Shown: in pieces, positions 45,976 to 55,674 of the stretch | How positions within the stretch are numbered: the first letter of the stretch is position 1 | Layout of the letters: each line of letters begins with the position of its first letter | Source: an uncultured Dehalococcoidia bacterium | GTDB lineage: Bacteria; Chloroflexota; Dehalococcoidia; Lucifugimonadales; UBA3495 | DNA: 64,000 bases | NCBI GenBank assembly: GCA_951813535.1 | Contig: OX638345.1 | Coordinates: 3,216,608-3,280,607 of the forward strand | Direction: 5' to 3' | The notes under the pieces: model-generated | Told to the model about the DNA's origin: nothing | What the model saw: the letters and a program-made list of their open reading frames with translations, nothing else | The model's database searches: none | Position numbers and translations under genes: made by a program

Positions 45976-47277
45976 ACTGAAGCCAGGGTGAAATGCGCAG
46001 AGGCATGGCGTAAATTGGGGTCAGTTGGGTTAGGTGGTTTCAGGAGTTGCGAGGGGTTGATGATGGGGGTCAGAGAGATAGAGCGGTCTCTGGAACAATG
46101 GCAGCGGGGGATCAAGGACTTGCGGAGGCGGATGCTGCTGGCGCCGACGCCCCGGGAGCGGGAACGGTGGTACGCCATCCTGCTCTTGGTCCAGGGCTTG
46201 ACGGCGGCGGCCACGGCGGAGGCGCTGGAGCGGGACCCCCACACCATCGGACGCTGGGCGTCGGCCTGCGGCGCGGGAGGGCCTGCGGCGAAGGAGGGCC
46301 TGCGGGATTGATGTTCGAGCAGACCGGTGGTTCCCCCCCGCCCTTGACGAGGCGCAGCAGGAGGATTTGAAAAGGGCGGTGCCGGAGTCGCCGACCACCT
46401 CGGGCATGGAACTGGCCAACTGGTATTGGAAAGGGGTCAGGCAGTTCGTCTGCGAACGCTTCGGCGTTGAGTTGAGCCGTGGCAGTTGCTTGAACTGGCT
46501 GCACCGGTTGGGGTTCAGCTGCAAGCGGCCCCAGAAGCGCTTGGTCAAGGCCAATGGGTCCAAGCGGGAGGCCTTCGTGGCAGAGTATGCCGCCCTGAGG
46601 GCGGAGGCCCTGAGGGAGGAGGCCCAAGGGAGCGGAGGGAAAATATTCTTGGTCGACGCGGCGCACTTCCGGGACGAGGCTTACTTCCGGGACGAGGCTC
46701 ACTTCCGGGCGGACGCGGAACTGAGGGGCAAATGGGCGCTCCGGGGAGAACCGGCCCTGGTGGGCTCGACCAGCCCGCAGTACGGCGAGAAGGCCAGCTA
46801 TTATTCGGCGGTGTGCTTGGAGACGGGCGAAGTGGAATGGATGGAACTGGAGGGGAACAGTAACTCCGGAACTTCGGTTGCCTTCTTGGAGCAGTTGCGC
46901 CAGAGGCACAGCGGGCGTCGCAACGTGATCTGGGACAACGCGCCAGCCCATCGCGGTGAGGCGATGCGGTCGTACCTGAAGACCCCCGGCCTCAACCTGA
47001 GGCTGGTGAATCTGCCGGGCTGCAGCCCGGACTGCAACGCCGCTGAGGCCATCTGGGGCTGGGTCAGAGAGGAGGCGACTGGCAATCTGTGCCTGGGAAG
47101 CCGGACGGCGGTTCAGGCAAGGGTCGGCAGGTTCCTGGACGGCCTGGCTGGGCGGAGAGACGAGGTGAGACGCCGCTGCCGGACCGTCCTGCAATCAAGG
47201 GCCGAGGCACTCATGCGAGACCCGATGCCTGATTCCCAACACCCGGCGAATGCACATCCCACCTTGGCTTTGGTTTA
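45973..47277 (+). mobile_element. IS630-family insertion sequence
   Basis: The left end TAAACTGAAGCCAGGGTG and the right end (reverse complement) TAAACCAAAGCCAAGGTG are matching inverted repeats, followed inside by GAAATGCGCA and GGATGTGCA. TA flanks both ends (45973-45974 and 47276-47277), the target duplication expected for IS630. The left TA is in the stop codon of the surface gene, and the right TA is part of the transposase stop. The transposase is split by frame breaks. Confidence 0.85.
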
Positions 47278-47278
47278 G
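46060..47278 (+). pseudogene. IS630-family transposase with frame breaks
   Basis: An N-terminal HTH part is read from 46060 (REIERSLEQWQRGIKDLRRR) to a stop at 46311. A short middle piece (LMFEQTGGSPPPL) is in a second frame. The catalytic part, LDEAQQEDLKRAV onward to 47278, is in a third frame. The DDE residues are in KIFLVDAAHF, VIWDNAPAHR and AAEAIWGWVRE. Repeated GGCCTGCGG segments and a run of seven Cs at about 46336-46342 mark the breaks. Inactive unless programmed frameshifting restores it; two shifts make that unlikely. Confidence 0.8.
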
Positions 47279-48618
47279 CTCCATTCGTTGCATGTGTCAT
47301 GTGCAAGGTTGACAATCCCACTATGGCCGAAACTCCGGACGCTTCCGGTCTCTGTCGGACAAGCGCCTGGGCCCGCCTCCTGTTGTTTCACCGCGCCTGC
47401 GGCAGTTCCTTGACCTCTGTGCAACTCTCTGGTTTCAGCACCATATGCCAATTGGCCGCTTTGTTCCCCCGTTGATATGGGTGGTTCTTTCAATGGCAGA
47501 CTTTGAACGGAAGTCCGCCATCGACGCATAGCTAAACCAGTTCGCACCACGTCCTGCCATCGTCCGCGCCTGCACCCTTCTCTGCCCCATCCATTGGGGC
47601 TTACGCGTTCATGGATCGCATTAGACCAAGCCTACCCAAGGAGGTTTCGTCGCACGGATAGATTCGCGACCGGACCGGCCAACCTTTAAGCAGGCGGACG
47701 ACTCTTGCCGTGACGAGGTTCATTCCACCAAAATCGACCCCTCCAAAACCGCGTTCCGACGCCCTGAAACAGTCGGTTGAGACACTGAAAATAGGGTGGT
47801 GCGATCGCCAAAATCTCTTCAAACCGACACCCGAGGGCCGATAGTGGCCGCAACCCTCGGCCCTCGCAGTGAGCTGAGGAAATGGCGTTGGTGCGCGCGT
47901 CGAGCCCTAGCCGATGGCCGCCGACCCGGGGTAGGTCCGGATCCCGTCCTCGGACATGTCCAGGGCCTGCAACTCTCCCTGCTCGTTGACCCGCACGCCT
48001 ACGGAACTTCAGCACGAAGAAACGAGCAAAGCCGGTGAATCGCGACCTCCGCGACAATCCCGGCATTCTGCTCTGATGCGCCACCCTCGGCACCCTGCTG
48101 GCCGGATGTGCGGAGCGATCATCTTCGTCAACTTGGAGGAACTGACGATCCACGCATCCGGTCGCAGCGCGTCGGCGTCTATCTTTAGCGCCTCGATTGG
48201 CCTGCCGTGGGGTTCGTTCATCGGATCGGCCAGCTTGGGTACCACCGAGCCCAACGACCCCAGGTCCAACAGCCCGAAGGCGCAATCTCGATCGTCGACG
48301 TCTTGCCGGAGCCCGGTGAGATGGATCGCTACCGCCGACTTCGACCGTACCAAAACACCCCGTCGAGATCGGCCGCGTCGCCAAAATCGACACCCCCAAA
48401 ACCCCCCATCGAGACCCTCAAACGGCCGGTTGAGCCCCCGAAAACACTCCATCGAGATTGGACAAAATCCCCGACATCGAGGCGTCCAAACCCGCCATCT
48501 GGACCCGCACGGATGACCTGGATCTGCACCTTGAGATCAAGCCATGACCGCGCCAGCGGACGCCATCCGCCTCCACGAGCGGCCGCTCAGGCGTACCCAA
48601 TTATCGGCGGGGAAGCGT
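47279..48618. other. Unexplained stretch with direct repeats and decayed coding signal
   Basis: About 1.3 kb with no complete gene. Two imperfect direct repeats of about 65 bp at 47731-47796 and 48391-48456 share CCAAAATCGAC, CCAAAACC and CGGTTGAG blocks. On the minus strand at 48060-48300 a frame reads LLDLGSLGSVVPKLADPM and EALKIDADALRPDAWIVSSS, which looks protein-like but has no start and is broken by stops nearby. It may be a dead gene. Confidence 0.5.
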
Positions 48619-48724
48619 CAGCATCAGGATTTTCAAGATTTGGGCATTGTCAGGATGGCAACCGTTCCGTCGCGGAGATCTCCCCATCCTGTCAAATCAT
48701 AAAATCCCGTAAATCCTGCTTCTG
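48619..48724. repeat. Second palindromic intergenic element
   Basis: A left arm (about 48619-48657) containing CAGGATTTTC and TCAGGATGG and a right arm (about 48684-48724) that is its imperfect reverse complement, containing CCATCCTGTC and AAATCCTG, enclose about 25 bp. CAGGATTT-type repeats of this kind are common MITE/REP-like elements. It differs in sequence from the element at 22603. Confidence 0.6.
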
Positions 48725-48887
48725 ACGATTTACGAAAACGGGCACACGAGCGAATCGCCACAGTTGGCGTTTTCCGTCTTCCTCCACGCACCGTTGGACA
48801 ACCCGATTGCGCATTTCGCAATCTGCCTAATCTCGGCCGCGACGCCGGTCGGGTTCAAGCATGGCGCGACCGTCGACGCCGCGCACC

Positions 48888-48916
48888 TTGCCGGTTTTGT
48901 GGACGGATGCTAGAAT
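48888..48916 (+). promoter_or_regulatory. Promoter of tRNA-Asn
   Basis: TTGCCG (48888-48893), a 17-bp spacer and TAGAAT (48911-48916) sit 35 bp upstream of the tRNA. Confidence 0.5.
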
Positions 48917-48951
48917 CATAGAACGCTGGTTGACTTGTCCCAGCGCTTTGC

Positions 48952-49026
48952 TCCCCTGTAGCTCAGCGGTAGAGCGGGCGGCTGTTAACCGCTAGGTCGT
49001 AGGTTCGAATCCTACCGGGGGAGCCA
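48952..49026 (+). tRNA. trnN: tRNA-Asn (GTT)
   Basis: A full cloverleaf: acceptor TCCCCTG pairs with CGGGGGA, D-arm GCTC/GAGC, anticodon stem GGCGG/CCGCT with loop CTGTTAA (anticodon GTT), T-arm GTAGG/CCTAC with TTCGAAT. The discriminator is G and CCA is encoded at 49024-49026. Confidence 0.95.
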
Positions 49027-49176
49027 TTTCATGTCCGCGGCGCGTGCTGCCAGGGCGGAAAATGCGGCAGTACGGGAACCGTTTTCCGGCGTATCAGCCT
49101 TTCATATCTTGCTGAGATGCGCCAATAAATGTAACATTTGTTTGTTCGTGTCCATCCGAAGGATTGGAGGAAATAT

Positions 49177-51576
49177 ATGCACACCATAATCAAGAAATGT
49201 GCTGTTTTGGTCGCCATCGCGACCCTGTTCACGATTGTCGCGGCTTGCGGTGGAGGCAACGGCGAGACTCCCACCGCGCCCACGGCTCCGGAACAACCCA
49301 CTACCCCGGCGCAACAGCCGGCCGGTGGCGCTGCAGAGCAACCCACCGAGGCTCCCGCCATGTCTGACGAACCCTTCCGGGTCGGCGTGATGGAATCCCT
49401 CACCGGCCCCGGCGAAACCTACGGCACCGTGTCCGTCCAGGCCAAGCAGATGGCAGTCGACGAGATCAACGCCGCCGGCGGTATCAACGGCCGGATGCTC
49501 GAGCTGGTGGTCGAGGACTCCAAGTGCGCCGCCCAGGACGCTATCACCGCGTACAACAAGCTGACCGACGTCGACGGCGTGAAGATCATTCTCGGCACGT
49601 CGTGCAGCGGCGCGATGCTTGGCGCGGCCCCCCTGGCCGAGGCCGACGGCGTGATCCTCTTCTCTGGACTGGCAACCAACCCCGACATCGCCCACGCCGG
49701 CGACTATATCTTCCGCACGTCCATGAACGACCTGCAACTGGGCATAGACACCGGCAACGTAATCCGTGCCGACGGCGCCCAGCGGCTGGCGACCATTACG
49801 GAAACCACCGACTACGCCGAGGGCGTGCGACGCACCACGGCGGAACAGTTCGTCTCTTTGGGCGGCGAGATTGTCGCCGAGGAGCGCTACGCCTCGGATG
49901 TGACCGATTTCCGCACCCAGCTGACCAAGATTCTTAGCTCCAACCCGGACGCGGTGCACGTTGCCGCCCAATCGGAGTTTTCCGGCGGCACGGTGGTGAA
50001 GCAGATCCGTGAGTTGGGCTACGAAGGGCCGCTGTACTCGGAGATCGTACCGGTGGGCGCCACCGCCCTCGACGTTGCCGGCGCAGCGGCGACCGGGTTG
50101 AAAGCCGTCATCGCGGAGCTTGACCCGGCCAACAGCAAAAGCCAGGAGGTTCTAAACAACTTCCGGGCGCGCTACGACTATGTGACGTTGCCCTGGTACC
50201 TGGCCTCCGGTTACGACGACGTGTACATCACGGCGGAATGCCTGAAAATGACCGGGGATGACCAGGACGCCGACGGATTCCGTGACTGCCTCTACGGCAT
50301 CACCTGGAGCGGTGCAATCGGCGAAAACTACAGCTTCGACTCCAATGGTGAGGTCGTCGGGCTCGCCAACGCGGTTGTCGAAGTTCTGCCCGAGGCGGAT
50401 CGCACGGCGGACAACAACGGCTATCGCATCCTCGGCCCCGCGCCGGGCGCGGACGCTGCCATGGCCGCTCCCGTAGCGATGTCTCAGGAGCCGTTCCGCA
50501 TCGGCGCGATGGACGCGCTCACCGGTCCGGCCGAGACCTACGGCAACCCGATCATCCAGGCCAAGCAGCTGGCGGTGGAGGAGATCAACGCAGCCGGCGG
50601 CATCAACGGTCGCATGCTGGAGTTGATCCCCGAAGACTCCAAGTGCGCCGCCCAGGACGCCATCACTGCCTACAACAAGCTGACCGACGTGGACGGCGTC
50701 AAGATCATCCTTGGAACCACCTGCAGCGGCGCGATGCTGGGCGCGGCCCCGTTGGCCGAGTCGGAAGGCGTGATCATGCTGTCGGCGTCGGCCACCAGCC
50801 CTGACATCGCCACGGCCGGCGAGTATATCTTCCGCACCGCGATCAACGACAACCAGTTGGGCATCGATACCGGCAATGCCATGGCGGCCGACGGCATCCA
50901 CCACGTTGCTACCATCAGCGAGTCCACCGATTACGCCGAGGGCGCGCGTCGCACCACCGTGGCCCGTTTCGAGGAGTTGGGCAACGAAGTGGTGGCCAGC
51001 GAAAGCTACTCAACTGACGTGACCGACTTCCGCAGCCAGCTCACCAAACTCATCGCGGCCCAGCCGGACGGTATCTACCTGGCTGCCCAGCAGGAGTTCT
51101 CCGCCGGTACCATCATGAAGCAGCTTCGCGAGCTGGGTTACGAGGGTCCCATCTACAGCGAGACCGTCGCCACCGGACCCGAGTCGCTGCGCATCGCGGG
51201 CGAGGCGGCCACCGGGATGAAGGCCATCATCCCCAATCCCGAGTTGAACACACCGGAGGGCATGGCCTTCCTGAGCAACTTTGAAGCGCGGTGGGGCAAC
51301 GTCGCCACGATTCCTTGGTTCCAGGCGTCAGCGTATGACGACGTGTACATCGCTGCGGAGTGCCTGGCCCAGACCGGCGACGACCAGGACACCGACGGAT
51401 TCCGTAACTGCCTGAACGGCCTGTCCCGCAGCGGCGCCATCGGCGACAACTACAGTTTCGACGCCAACGGCGATCTCGCCGGCCTCAGCAACGTGGTGGT
51501 GGAGATCCTCCCGCTGTCGGAACGCAATGACGACAACCTGGGCTACGTGTCATTGGGGCAGGCTCCCACGCCTTAG
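49177..51576 (+). CDS. Branched-chain amino acid-type ABC substrate-binding lipoprotein with two tandem binding domains
   Basis: 799 aa from the ATG at 49177, with GGAGG 6 nt upstream. A lipoprotein signal ends at C24 (FTIVAAC). A Pro/Thr/Glu linker leads into two copies of a Peripla_BP_6 (leucine-binding) domain, each about 360 residues, starting at EPFRVGVMESLTGPGETYG and EPFRIGAMDALTGPAETYG. Single-domain binding proteins are about 400 aa, so this is an internal duplication. It begins a liv operon with LivH, LivM, LivG and LivF. The ligand is unknown; the family binds amino acids, amides or aromatic acids. Confidence 0.92.
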   Translation: MHTIIKKCAVLVAIATLFTIVAACGGGNGETPTAPTAPEQPTTPAQQPAGGAAEQPTEAPAMSDEPFRVGVMESLTGPGETYGTVSVQAKQMAVDEINAAGGINGRMLELVVEDSKCAAQDAITAYNKLTDVDGVKIILGTSCSGAMLGAAPLAEADGVILFSGLATNPDIAHAGDYIFRTSMNDLQLGIDTGNVIRADGAQRLATITETTDYAEGVRRTTAEQFVSLGGEIVAEERYASDVTDFRTQLTKILSSNPDAVHVAAQSEFSGGTVVKQIRELGYEGPLYSEIVPVGATALDVAGAAATGLKAVIAELDPANSKSQEVLNNFRARYDYVTLPWYLASGYDDVYITAECLKMTGDDQDADGFRDCLYGITWSGAIGENYSFDSNGEVVGLANAVVEVLPEADRTADNNGYRILGPAPGADAAMAAPVAMSQEPFRIGAMDALTGPAETYGNPIIQAKQLAVEEINAAGGINGRMLELIPEDSKCAAQDAITAYNKLTDVDGVKIILGTTCSGAMLGAAPLAESEGVIMLSASATSPDIATAGEYIFRTAINDNQLGIDTGNAMAADGIHHVATISESTDYAEGARRTTVARFEELGNEVVASESYSTDVTDFRSQLTKLIAAQPDGIYLAAQQEFSAGTIMKQLRELGYEGPIYSETVATGPESLRIAGEAATGMKAIIPNPELNTPEGMAFLSNFEARWGNVATIPWFQASAYDDVYIAAECLAQTGDDQDTDGFRNCLNGLSRSGAIGDNYSFDANGDLAGLSNVVVEILPLSERNDDNLGYVSLGQAPTP

Positions 51577-51607
51577 CCGCCGCCGACACGGAAGCGTCCA
51601 ACCCATG

Positions 51608-51637
51608 AGGGCCGGCCGGGACCATTCGGCCGGCCCT
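51608..51637 (+). terminator. Hairpin between the binding-protein gene and the permease operon
   Basis: AGGGCCGGCCG, an 8-nt loop and CGGCCGGCCCT give an 11-bp GC stem. Only a short T-containing TAT follows, so it may attenuate rather than fully stop transcription, keeping the binding protein in excess over the permeases. Confidence 0.6.
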
Positions 51638-51657
51638 TATGCTATGATTGCCGTCAC

Positions 51658-51663
51658 TATAAT
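51658..51663 (+). promoter_or_regulatory. -10 box before livH
   Basis: TATAAT about 40 bp before the TTG start at 51701. No strong -35 is visible. A second promoter for the permease part would fit the hairpin just upstream. Confidence 0.35.
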
Positions 51664-51700
51664 TAACAAATGCTGACTTATCAGACTGGCGAGGATTTCG

Positions 51701-53083
51701 TTGGCTAGCAACCGTGAAAGCGCCCGCGGGCTGCCCCGATTGATCAACGTGCCCGGTACGCGTCTGATTGCCGCCCTCCTTACAGCGCTTGCCCTCGGCT
51801 ACATCGCCTGGAAAATCGGACAGGCTCCGCCCCAGGCTTTACAATTCGCGTTCAACGGGCTGGCGGTGGGCGCCGTGTATGCCCTGTTGGCATTGGGTTT
51901 CACGCTGGTCTACAGCACGGTCTGGTTCTTCGACCTGTACTACGGAGCGGCAGCCGCGCTGGGCGCATACGGTGTTTTCTACCTGCGCACAGACCCATCG
52001 CTGGGCAGCCGCCTGGACATCAACAGCATTCCTGTCAACGTGATCTTCGGGACCGTGGTCGCCGGCGTGATCGCCTGGACGCTGCATACCGTACTCGAGC
52101 CGCGTTTGCGAGCACGGGCCAGTCCGACGGCCTTACGCACGGGCGTCGCGCTGGTCGCCATTGCGATGGGTATCTACACTGCGATTGTTCTTTCGTATCC
52201 GGAGCACCTGCACCTCACTCTGAGTCCAGCGGTAGGGCTGGCGACAGCGGCCGTCGGGATTGTTATCGCTCAAAAAGTTGCCCACGAGGCGGTTTCGACC
52301 GCCAATTCAACCCTGGTCGCGTTGATTTCCGCCGTTCCGGCAGCCGCGCTCGGCGCATGGTTCGGCTACCTGTTGTTTGGGACACCGGAAGCAGGCCTCT
52401 ACCTCAGCTGGGGAGTATCGTGCCTGCTGGCGGGCTGTGTTGGACTGGCACTGTACCGTGGGCTCTACGTGTACATGCGAGAACGGGCCAGATCACCGCT
52501 GATCATGCTGGTGGCATCGTTGGGCATACTCCTGGCCATCGCCGCGTTCATCGTCATCGTGTTCCAAAGCGCGCCCCGGCCGCTGCCGGACGCTTTCGGC
52601 AGCACCCCATTGAACATCGCCGGCGCCCGCATCAAGGGGTTCAACGTATTTGCCATCGGCGTGGCCCTCGCCGGTTTCGCCGGCATGTGGTTCCTGCTGA
52701 AGATGACCTCCTTCGGACGCGCGGTGCGGGCCATCGGCGACGACGAAGAGGTGTCCAAGGTGGTCGGCATCAACACCACTGTGATCATCGCCGTGGTGTT
52801 TTTCATCGGAGCTATGTACGCGGCGATGGCTGGCATACTGACCGGACACGATACCGCGGTGCAGCCACGCATGGGACTGCTGCTCCTGCTGAAAGGCTGG
52901 ATCGCGTCCGTGGTGGGCGGCATCGGGAACCTGTACGGGGCCATCGTGGGCGGGTTCGTGCTGGGGCTGGTGGAGCAGTTCGGCATCTGGGACCTGGCCG
53001 GCGAGTGGAAAGACGCCATCTCGTTCGTGTTGCTGATCCTGTTCCTGTCCTTCTGGCCGCGGGGCCTGCTGCCGAGAAGGTGA
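51701..53083 (+). CDS. livH: ABC transporter permease LivH-type
   Basis: 460 aa from a TTG at 51701 with GAGG about 7 nt upstream. The membrane-core motifs of LivH are present in GLAVGAVYALLALGFTLVYST, FGRAVRAIGDDEEVSKVVGIN and GLLLLLKGWIASVVGGIGNLYGA. LivH usually has about 290-310 residues; the extra length here is a long middle section of added membrane helices (about residues 105-260). It is the first permease of the operon, and LivM follows 4 bp later. Confidence 0.9.
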   Translation: MASNRESARGLPRLINVPGTRLIAALLTALALGYIAWKIGQAPPQALQFAFNGLAVGAVYALLALGFTLVYSTVWFFDLYYGAAAALGAYGVFYLRTDPSLGSRLDINSIPVNVIFGTVVAGVIAWTLHTVLEPRLRARASPTALRTGVALVAIAMGIYTAIVLSYPEHLHLTLSPAVGLATAAVGIVIAQKVAHEAVSTANSTLVALISAVPAAALGAWFGYLLFGTPEAGLYLSWGVSCLLAGCVGLALYRGLYVYMRERARSPLIMLVASLGILLAIAAFIVIVFQSAPRPLPDAFGSTPLNIAGARIKGFNVFAIGVALAGFAGMWFLLKMTSFGRAVRAIGDDEEVSKVVGINTTVIIAVVFFIGAMYAAMAGILTGHDTAVQPRMGLLLLLKGWIASVVGGIGNLYGAIVGGFVLGLVEQFGIWDLAGEWKDAISFVLLILFLSFWPRGLLPRR

Positions 53084-53087
53084 CGCC

Positions 53088-54143
53088 GTGCCGGTGAATT
53101 TTGAAGGCATCCGCGAGTTCGCCCGGATCGCTCAAGACCCGCAGGAGCTGGTGCGCCACGCCCGGGGCAACATCGAGCTCTGGGCCAATCTGTTCGTCAT
53201 CGGATGGGCGGTGGCCTTCATGCTGTGGCAGGGCTTCGGTTTCGCCGTGATTGTCGGCACGGTATTCGCCATCTGGGCGATCCTGGCGGTAAGCCTGAAC
53301 CTGGTGGTGGGCTTCACCGGCTTGCTGTCGGTGGGCCACATCGGTTTTTTCGGGCTGGGGGCCTACACCATGGCGATCCTCACGTCAGACCCGGCGTACG
53401 AGCAATTGCGGACGGAGGCGATACCCACCTTCGGATGGCCGTTTTTCGCGGCATTGCCGGTGTGCATCGGGTTGGCTGGCCTGACCGCGGTGCTGGTCGG
53501 TGTGGTGTTCAACCGGTTCCGAGATGACATCTTCGTGCTGGTGTCCTTCGGGTTTGCGATCATCGCATTCAACGTGTTCCTCAACCTGCGCAGCGTTACG
53601 CGAGGCGCCTTCGGGATACACGAGATCGCGCGGCCGGAGATTGGCGGCTGGGTGTTCGACGGAGAGGTTGAGTTCCTGCTGCTAGCGTTGGTGTTCCTGG
53701 GATTGGTGATGCTGGTGTCCTGGTTCATCACCACATCGTCCTTTGGAAGGGTGCTGACCGCGATCCGGGAGGACGAGCAGGCAATCGAGGTGTTCGGCTA
53801 CCGGGCCACGCATTTCAAGCTGGCGGTCTGGGTCATCTCGGCCATGATGACCGGCCTCGCCGGCGGGTTGTTCGCCAGTTGGACCACCTTCATCGACCCC
53901 AACTCCTTCATCCTGCTGGAGTCTGTGCTGCTGGTGTCCATCGTCATCCTGGGCGGTCTGGCCACGATCTGGGGCTCTCTGCTGGGGGCAATGGCTTTCG
54001 TGCTGTTGGAGGAAGGGATGCGGTTCATCCCATACCTGCCCACCGAGTACATCGGTCAGGCGCGGCAGGTGGTCCTTGGGATCTTGCTGGTACTGCTGAT
54101 GCTGTTCCGCCCGCAGGGTCTGGTAGGGAGGTACCGGCTATGA
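53088..54143 (+). CDS. livM: ABC transporter permease LivM-type
   Basis: 351 aa from a GTG at 53088. LivM motifs LAVSLNLVVGFTGLLSVGHIGF, FGRVLTAIREDEQAIEVFGYR and the C-terminal LIGGLATIWGSLLGA-like segment (LGGLATIWGSLLGAM) are present. The N-terminal ~40 residues form an extra amphipathic helix. LivG starts inside its stop codon (ATGA overlap at 54140). Confidence 0.92.
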   Translation: MPVNFEGIREFARIAQDPQELVRHARGNIELWANLFVIGWAVAFMLWQGFGFAVIVGTVFAIWAILAVSLNLVVGFTGLLSVGHIGFFGLGAYTMAILTSDPAYEQLRTEAIPTFGWPFFAALPVCIGLAGLTAVLVGVVFNRFRDDIFVLVSFGFAIIAFNVFLNLRSVTRGAFGIHEIARPEIGGWVFDGEVEFLLLALVFLGLVMLVSWFITTSSFGRVLTAIREDEQAIEVFGYRATHFKLAVWVISAMMTGLAGGLFASWTTFIDPNSFILLESVLLVSIVILGGLATIWGSLLGAMAFVLLEEGMRFIPYLPTEYIGQARQVVLGILLVLLMLFRPQGLVGRYRL

Positions 54144-54889
54144 CCGTGGATAACGAAGCGCTGGCCCTGCAAACCGAGGGCATCTCCAAGCATTTCGGCG
54201 CGGTCCGGGCGGTGGACGAATTGAGCCTGTCCATCCCGCGCCAAGGCACAACCAGCATCGTCGGACCCAACGGTTCCGGTAAATCGACGCTGGTCAACCT
54301 GCTTAGCGGAGTGCTACCGCTGGACGGAGGGATGGTGATCATCGACGGCGTGGGGCTGCGGGTCGTTCACGCCCACGAGACGCCGGCCCACGGGCTGACT
54401 CGCACCTTCCAGGAAGTCCGATTGTTTGACCAGATAACTGTCTGGGACAACATTATGGTGGTGCTGACCGAACGATCGCTGTTCCCATCACTGATCGAGC
54501 GAGTGCGCCCGGCGAAGCGCCGCAAAGCCCAGGAGATCCTGGAATCGGTCGGCATGTGGGAAAAGCAGGACTCGCTGGCCATGGAATTGTCCTACGGTCA
54601 GCGCAAGTTGCTGGAAATAGGCCGCGCAATGGCGATGGATGTCCAAACCTACCTCTTCGACGAGCCTTTCGCGGGTCTCTTTCCGCAAATGCTGGAACGG
54701 GTCAAGGACATCATGAAGCAGATGCGCACCGACGGCTACACCATCGTGTTCGTGTCCCACAACATGGACATCGTACGGGAATTGTCGGACCGGATCATCG
54801 TGCTGGACAGCGGCGCCCTGCTGGCCGCCGGGGACGTGGAACCGGTGCTGGGCAGCGCCGAGGTGATCGAGGCGTACCTGGGGGCATGA
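54140..54889 (+). CDS. livG: ABC transporter ATP-binding protein LivG-type
   Basis: 249 aa from the ATG at 54140, overlapping the LivM stop. Walker A is GPNGSGKST. LSYGQRKLLEIGRA replaces the common LSGGQ signature, as in LivG proteins. Walker B is TYLFDEPFAGLFP. It drives transport by ATP hydrolysis as the heterodimer with LivF. LivF starts at 54886, again by ATGA overlap. Confidence 0.93.
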   Translation: MTVDNEALALQTEGISKHFGAVRAVDELSLSIPRQGTTSIVGPNGSGKSTLVNLLSGVLPLDGGMVIIDGVGLRVVHAHETPAHGLTRTFQEVRLFDQITVWDNIMVVLTERSLFPSLIERVRPAKRRKAQEILESVGMWEKQDSLAMELSYGQRKLLEIGRAMAMDVQTYLFDEPFAGLFPQMLERVKDIMKQMRTDGYTIVFVSHNMDIVRELSDRIIVLDSGALLAAGDVEPVLGSAEVIEAYLGA

Positions 54890-55653
54890 TGGCATCGGCA
54901 TCGCTGCAAACCGTGGGCCAGGCGAGCGGGAGCGATGACGCCCCGCTGCTGGAGTTGGTGGGCATATCGGTTGAGTACGGCGCGGTCCGGGCGTTGGACG
55001 ACATTTCAATGGGTGTCCAACGGGGCGAAGTGGTCGCGGTGATGGGTCCCAATGGCGCCGGCAAGTCCACTGTGCTCAAAGCGGTGATGGGGTTGGCGCC
55101 GGTGGTGTCCGGCCGGGTGTACTGGCGTCAAAAACCGCTGGCCGCGGCCACCCATGAGATCGTGAAGGAAGGGATCGCTTTCGTGCCCCAGGGCCGGCGG
55201 GTGTTCACCCACCTGACCATCACCGAAAATCTCGAAATGGGCTGCATCTACCTGACCGACCGGGCCGAGAAAGCGAACCGGCTCGATTCTGTAATGGAAC
55301 TGTTTCCGGTGCTGTATGAAAAGCGCAAGGACATGGCGAGCGCCATGTCCGGCGGACAACAGCAGATGCTGGCCCTTGGCCGAGGGCTGATGGCCTCTCC
55401 GGAGTTGCTGTTACTGGACGAGCCGACCCTTGGCCTGGCCCCCATCATTGTCAAAGAGGTCTTCGAAAAGGTCGCGGAAATCAGCGAACGTCTCGACACC
55501 ACCATTGTGGTGGTGGAACACAACATCAAGGGAGTCCTAGACATCGTCGACCGGGCCTACGTGCTGGACAAGGGAACCGTCGTCCACAATGGCACGCCGG
55601 AGTCGATCCGGGAGACCGACATACTGACCCAGGTTTTTCTCGGCAGCGCCTAG
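54886..55653 (+). CDS. livF: ABC transporter ATP-binding protein LivF-type
   Basis: 255 aa from the ATG at 54886, overlapping LivG's stop. Walker A GPNGAGKST, the signature MSGGQQQMLALGRGLM and Walker B LLLDEPTLGLAP are intact. The N-terminal ~17 residues are an extra polar extension. It ends the operon; a strong hairpin follows at 55675. Confidence 0.93.
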   Translation: MMASASLQTVGQASGSDDAPLLELVGISVEYGAVRALDDISMGVQRGEVVAVMGPNGAGKSTVLKAVMGLAPVVSGRVYWRQKPLAAATHEIVKEGIAFVPQGRRVFTHLTITENLEMGCIYLTDRAEKANRLDSVMELFPVLYEKRKDMASAMSGGQQQMLALGRGLMASPELLLLDEPTLGLAPIIVKEVFEKVAEISERLDTTIVVVEHNIKGVLDIVDRAYVLDKGTVVHNGTPESIRETDILTQVFLGSA

Positions 55654-55674
55654 CGTCAGGGTCCCCGCAATGTC

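Noticed and set aside
46311-46367. Programmed frameshift in the IS630 transposase
   Set aside because: Two different shifts with repeated GGCCTGCGG segments look like mutation, not a slip site.
47686-48399. Minus-strand frame of 237 codons as a gene
   Set aside because: Arg/Gly/Ala-rich, no recognisable fold, no ribosome site, and other frames read better in parts.
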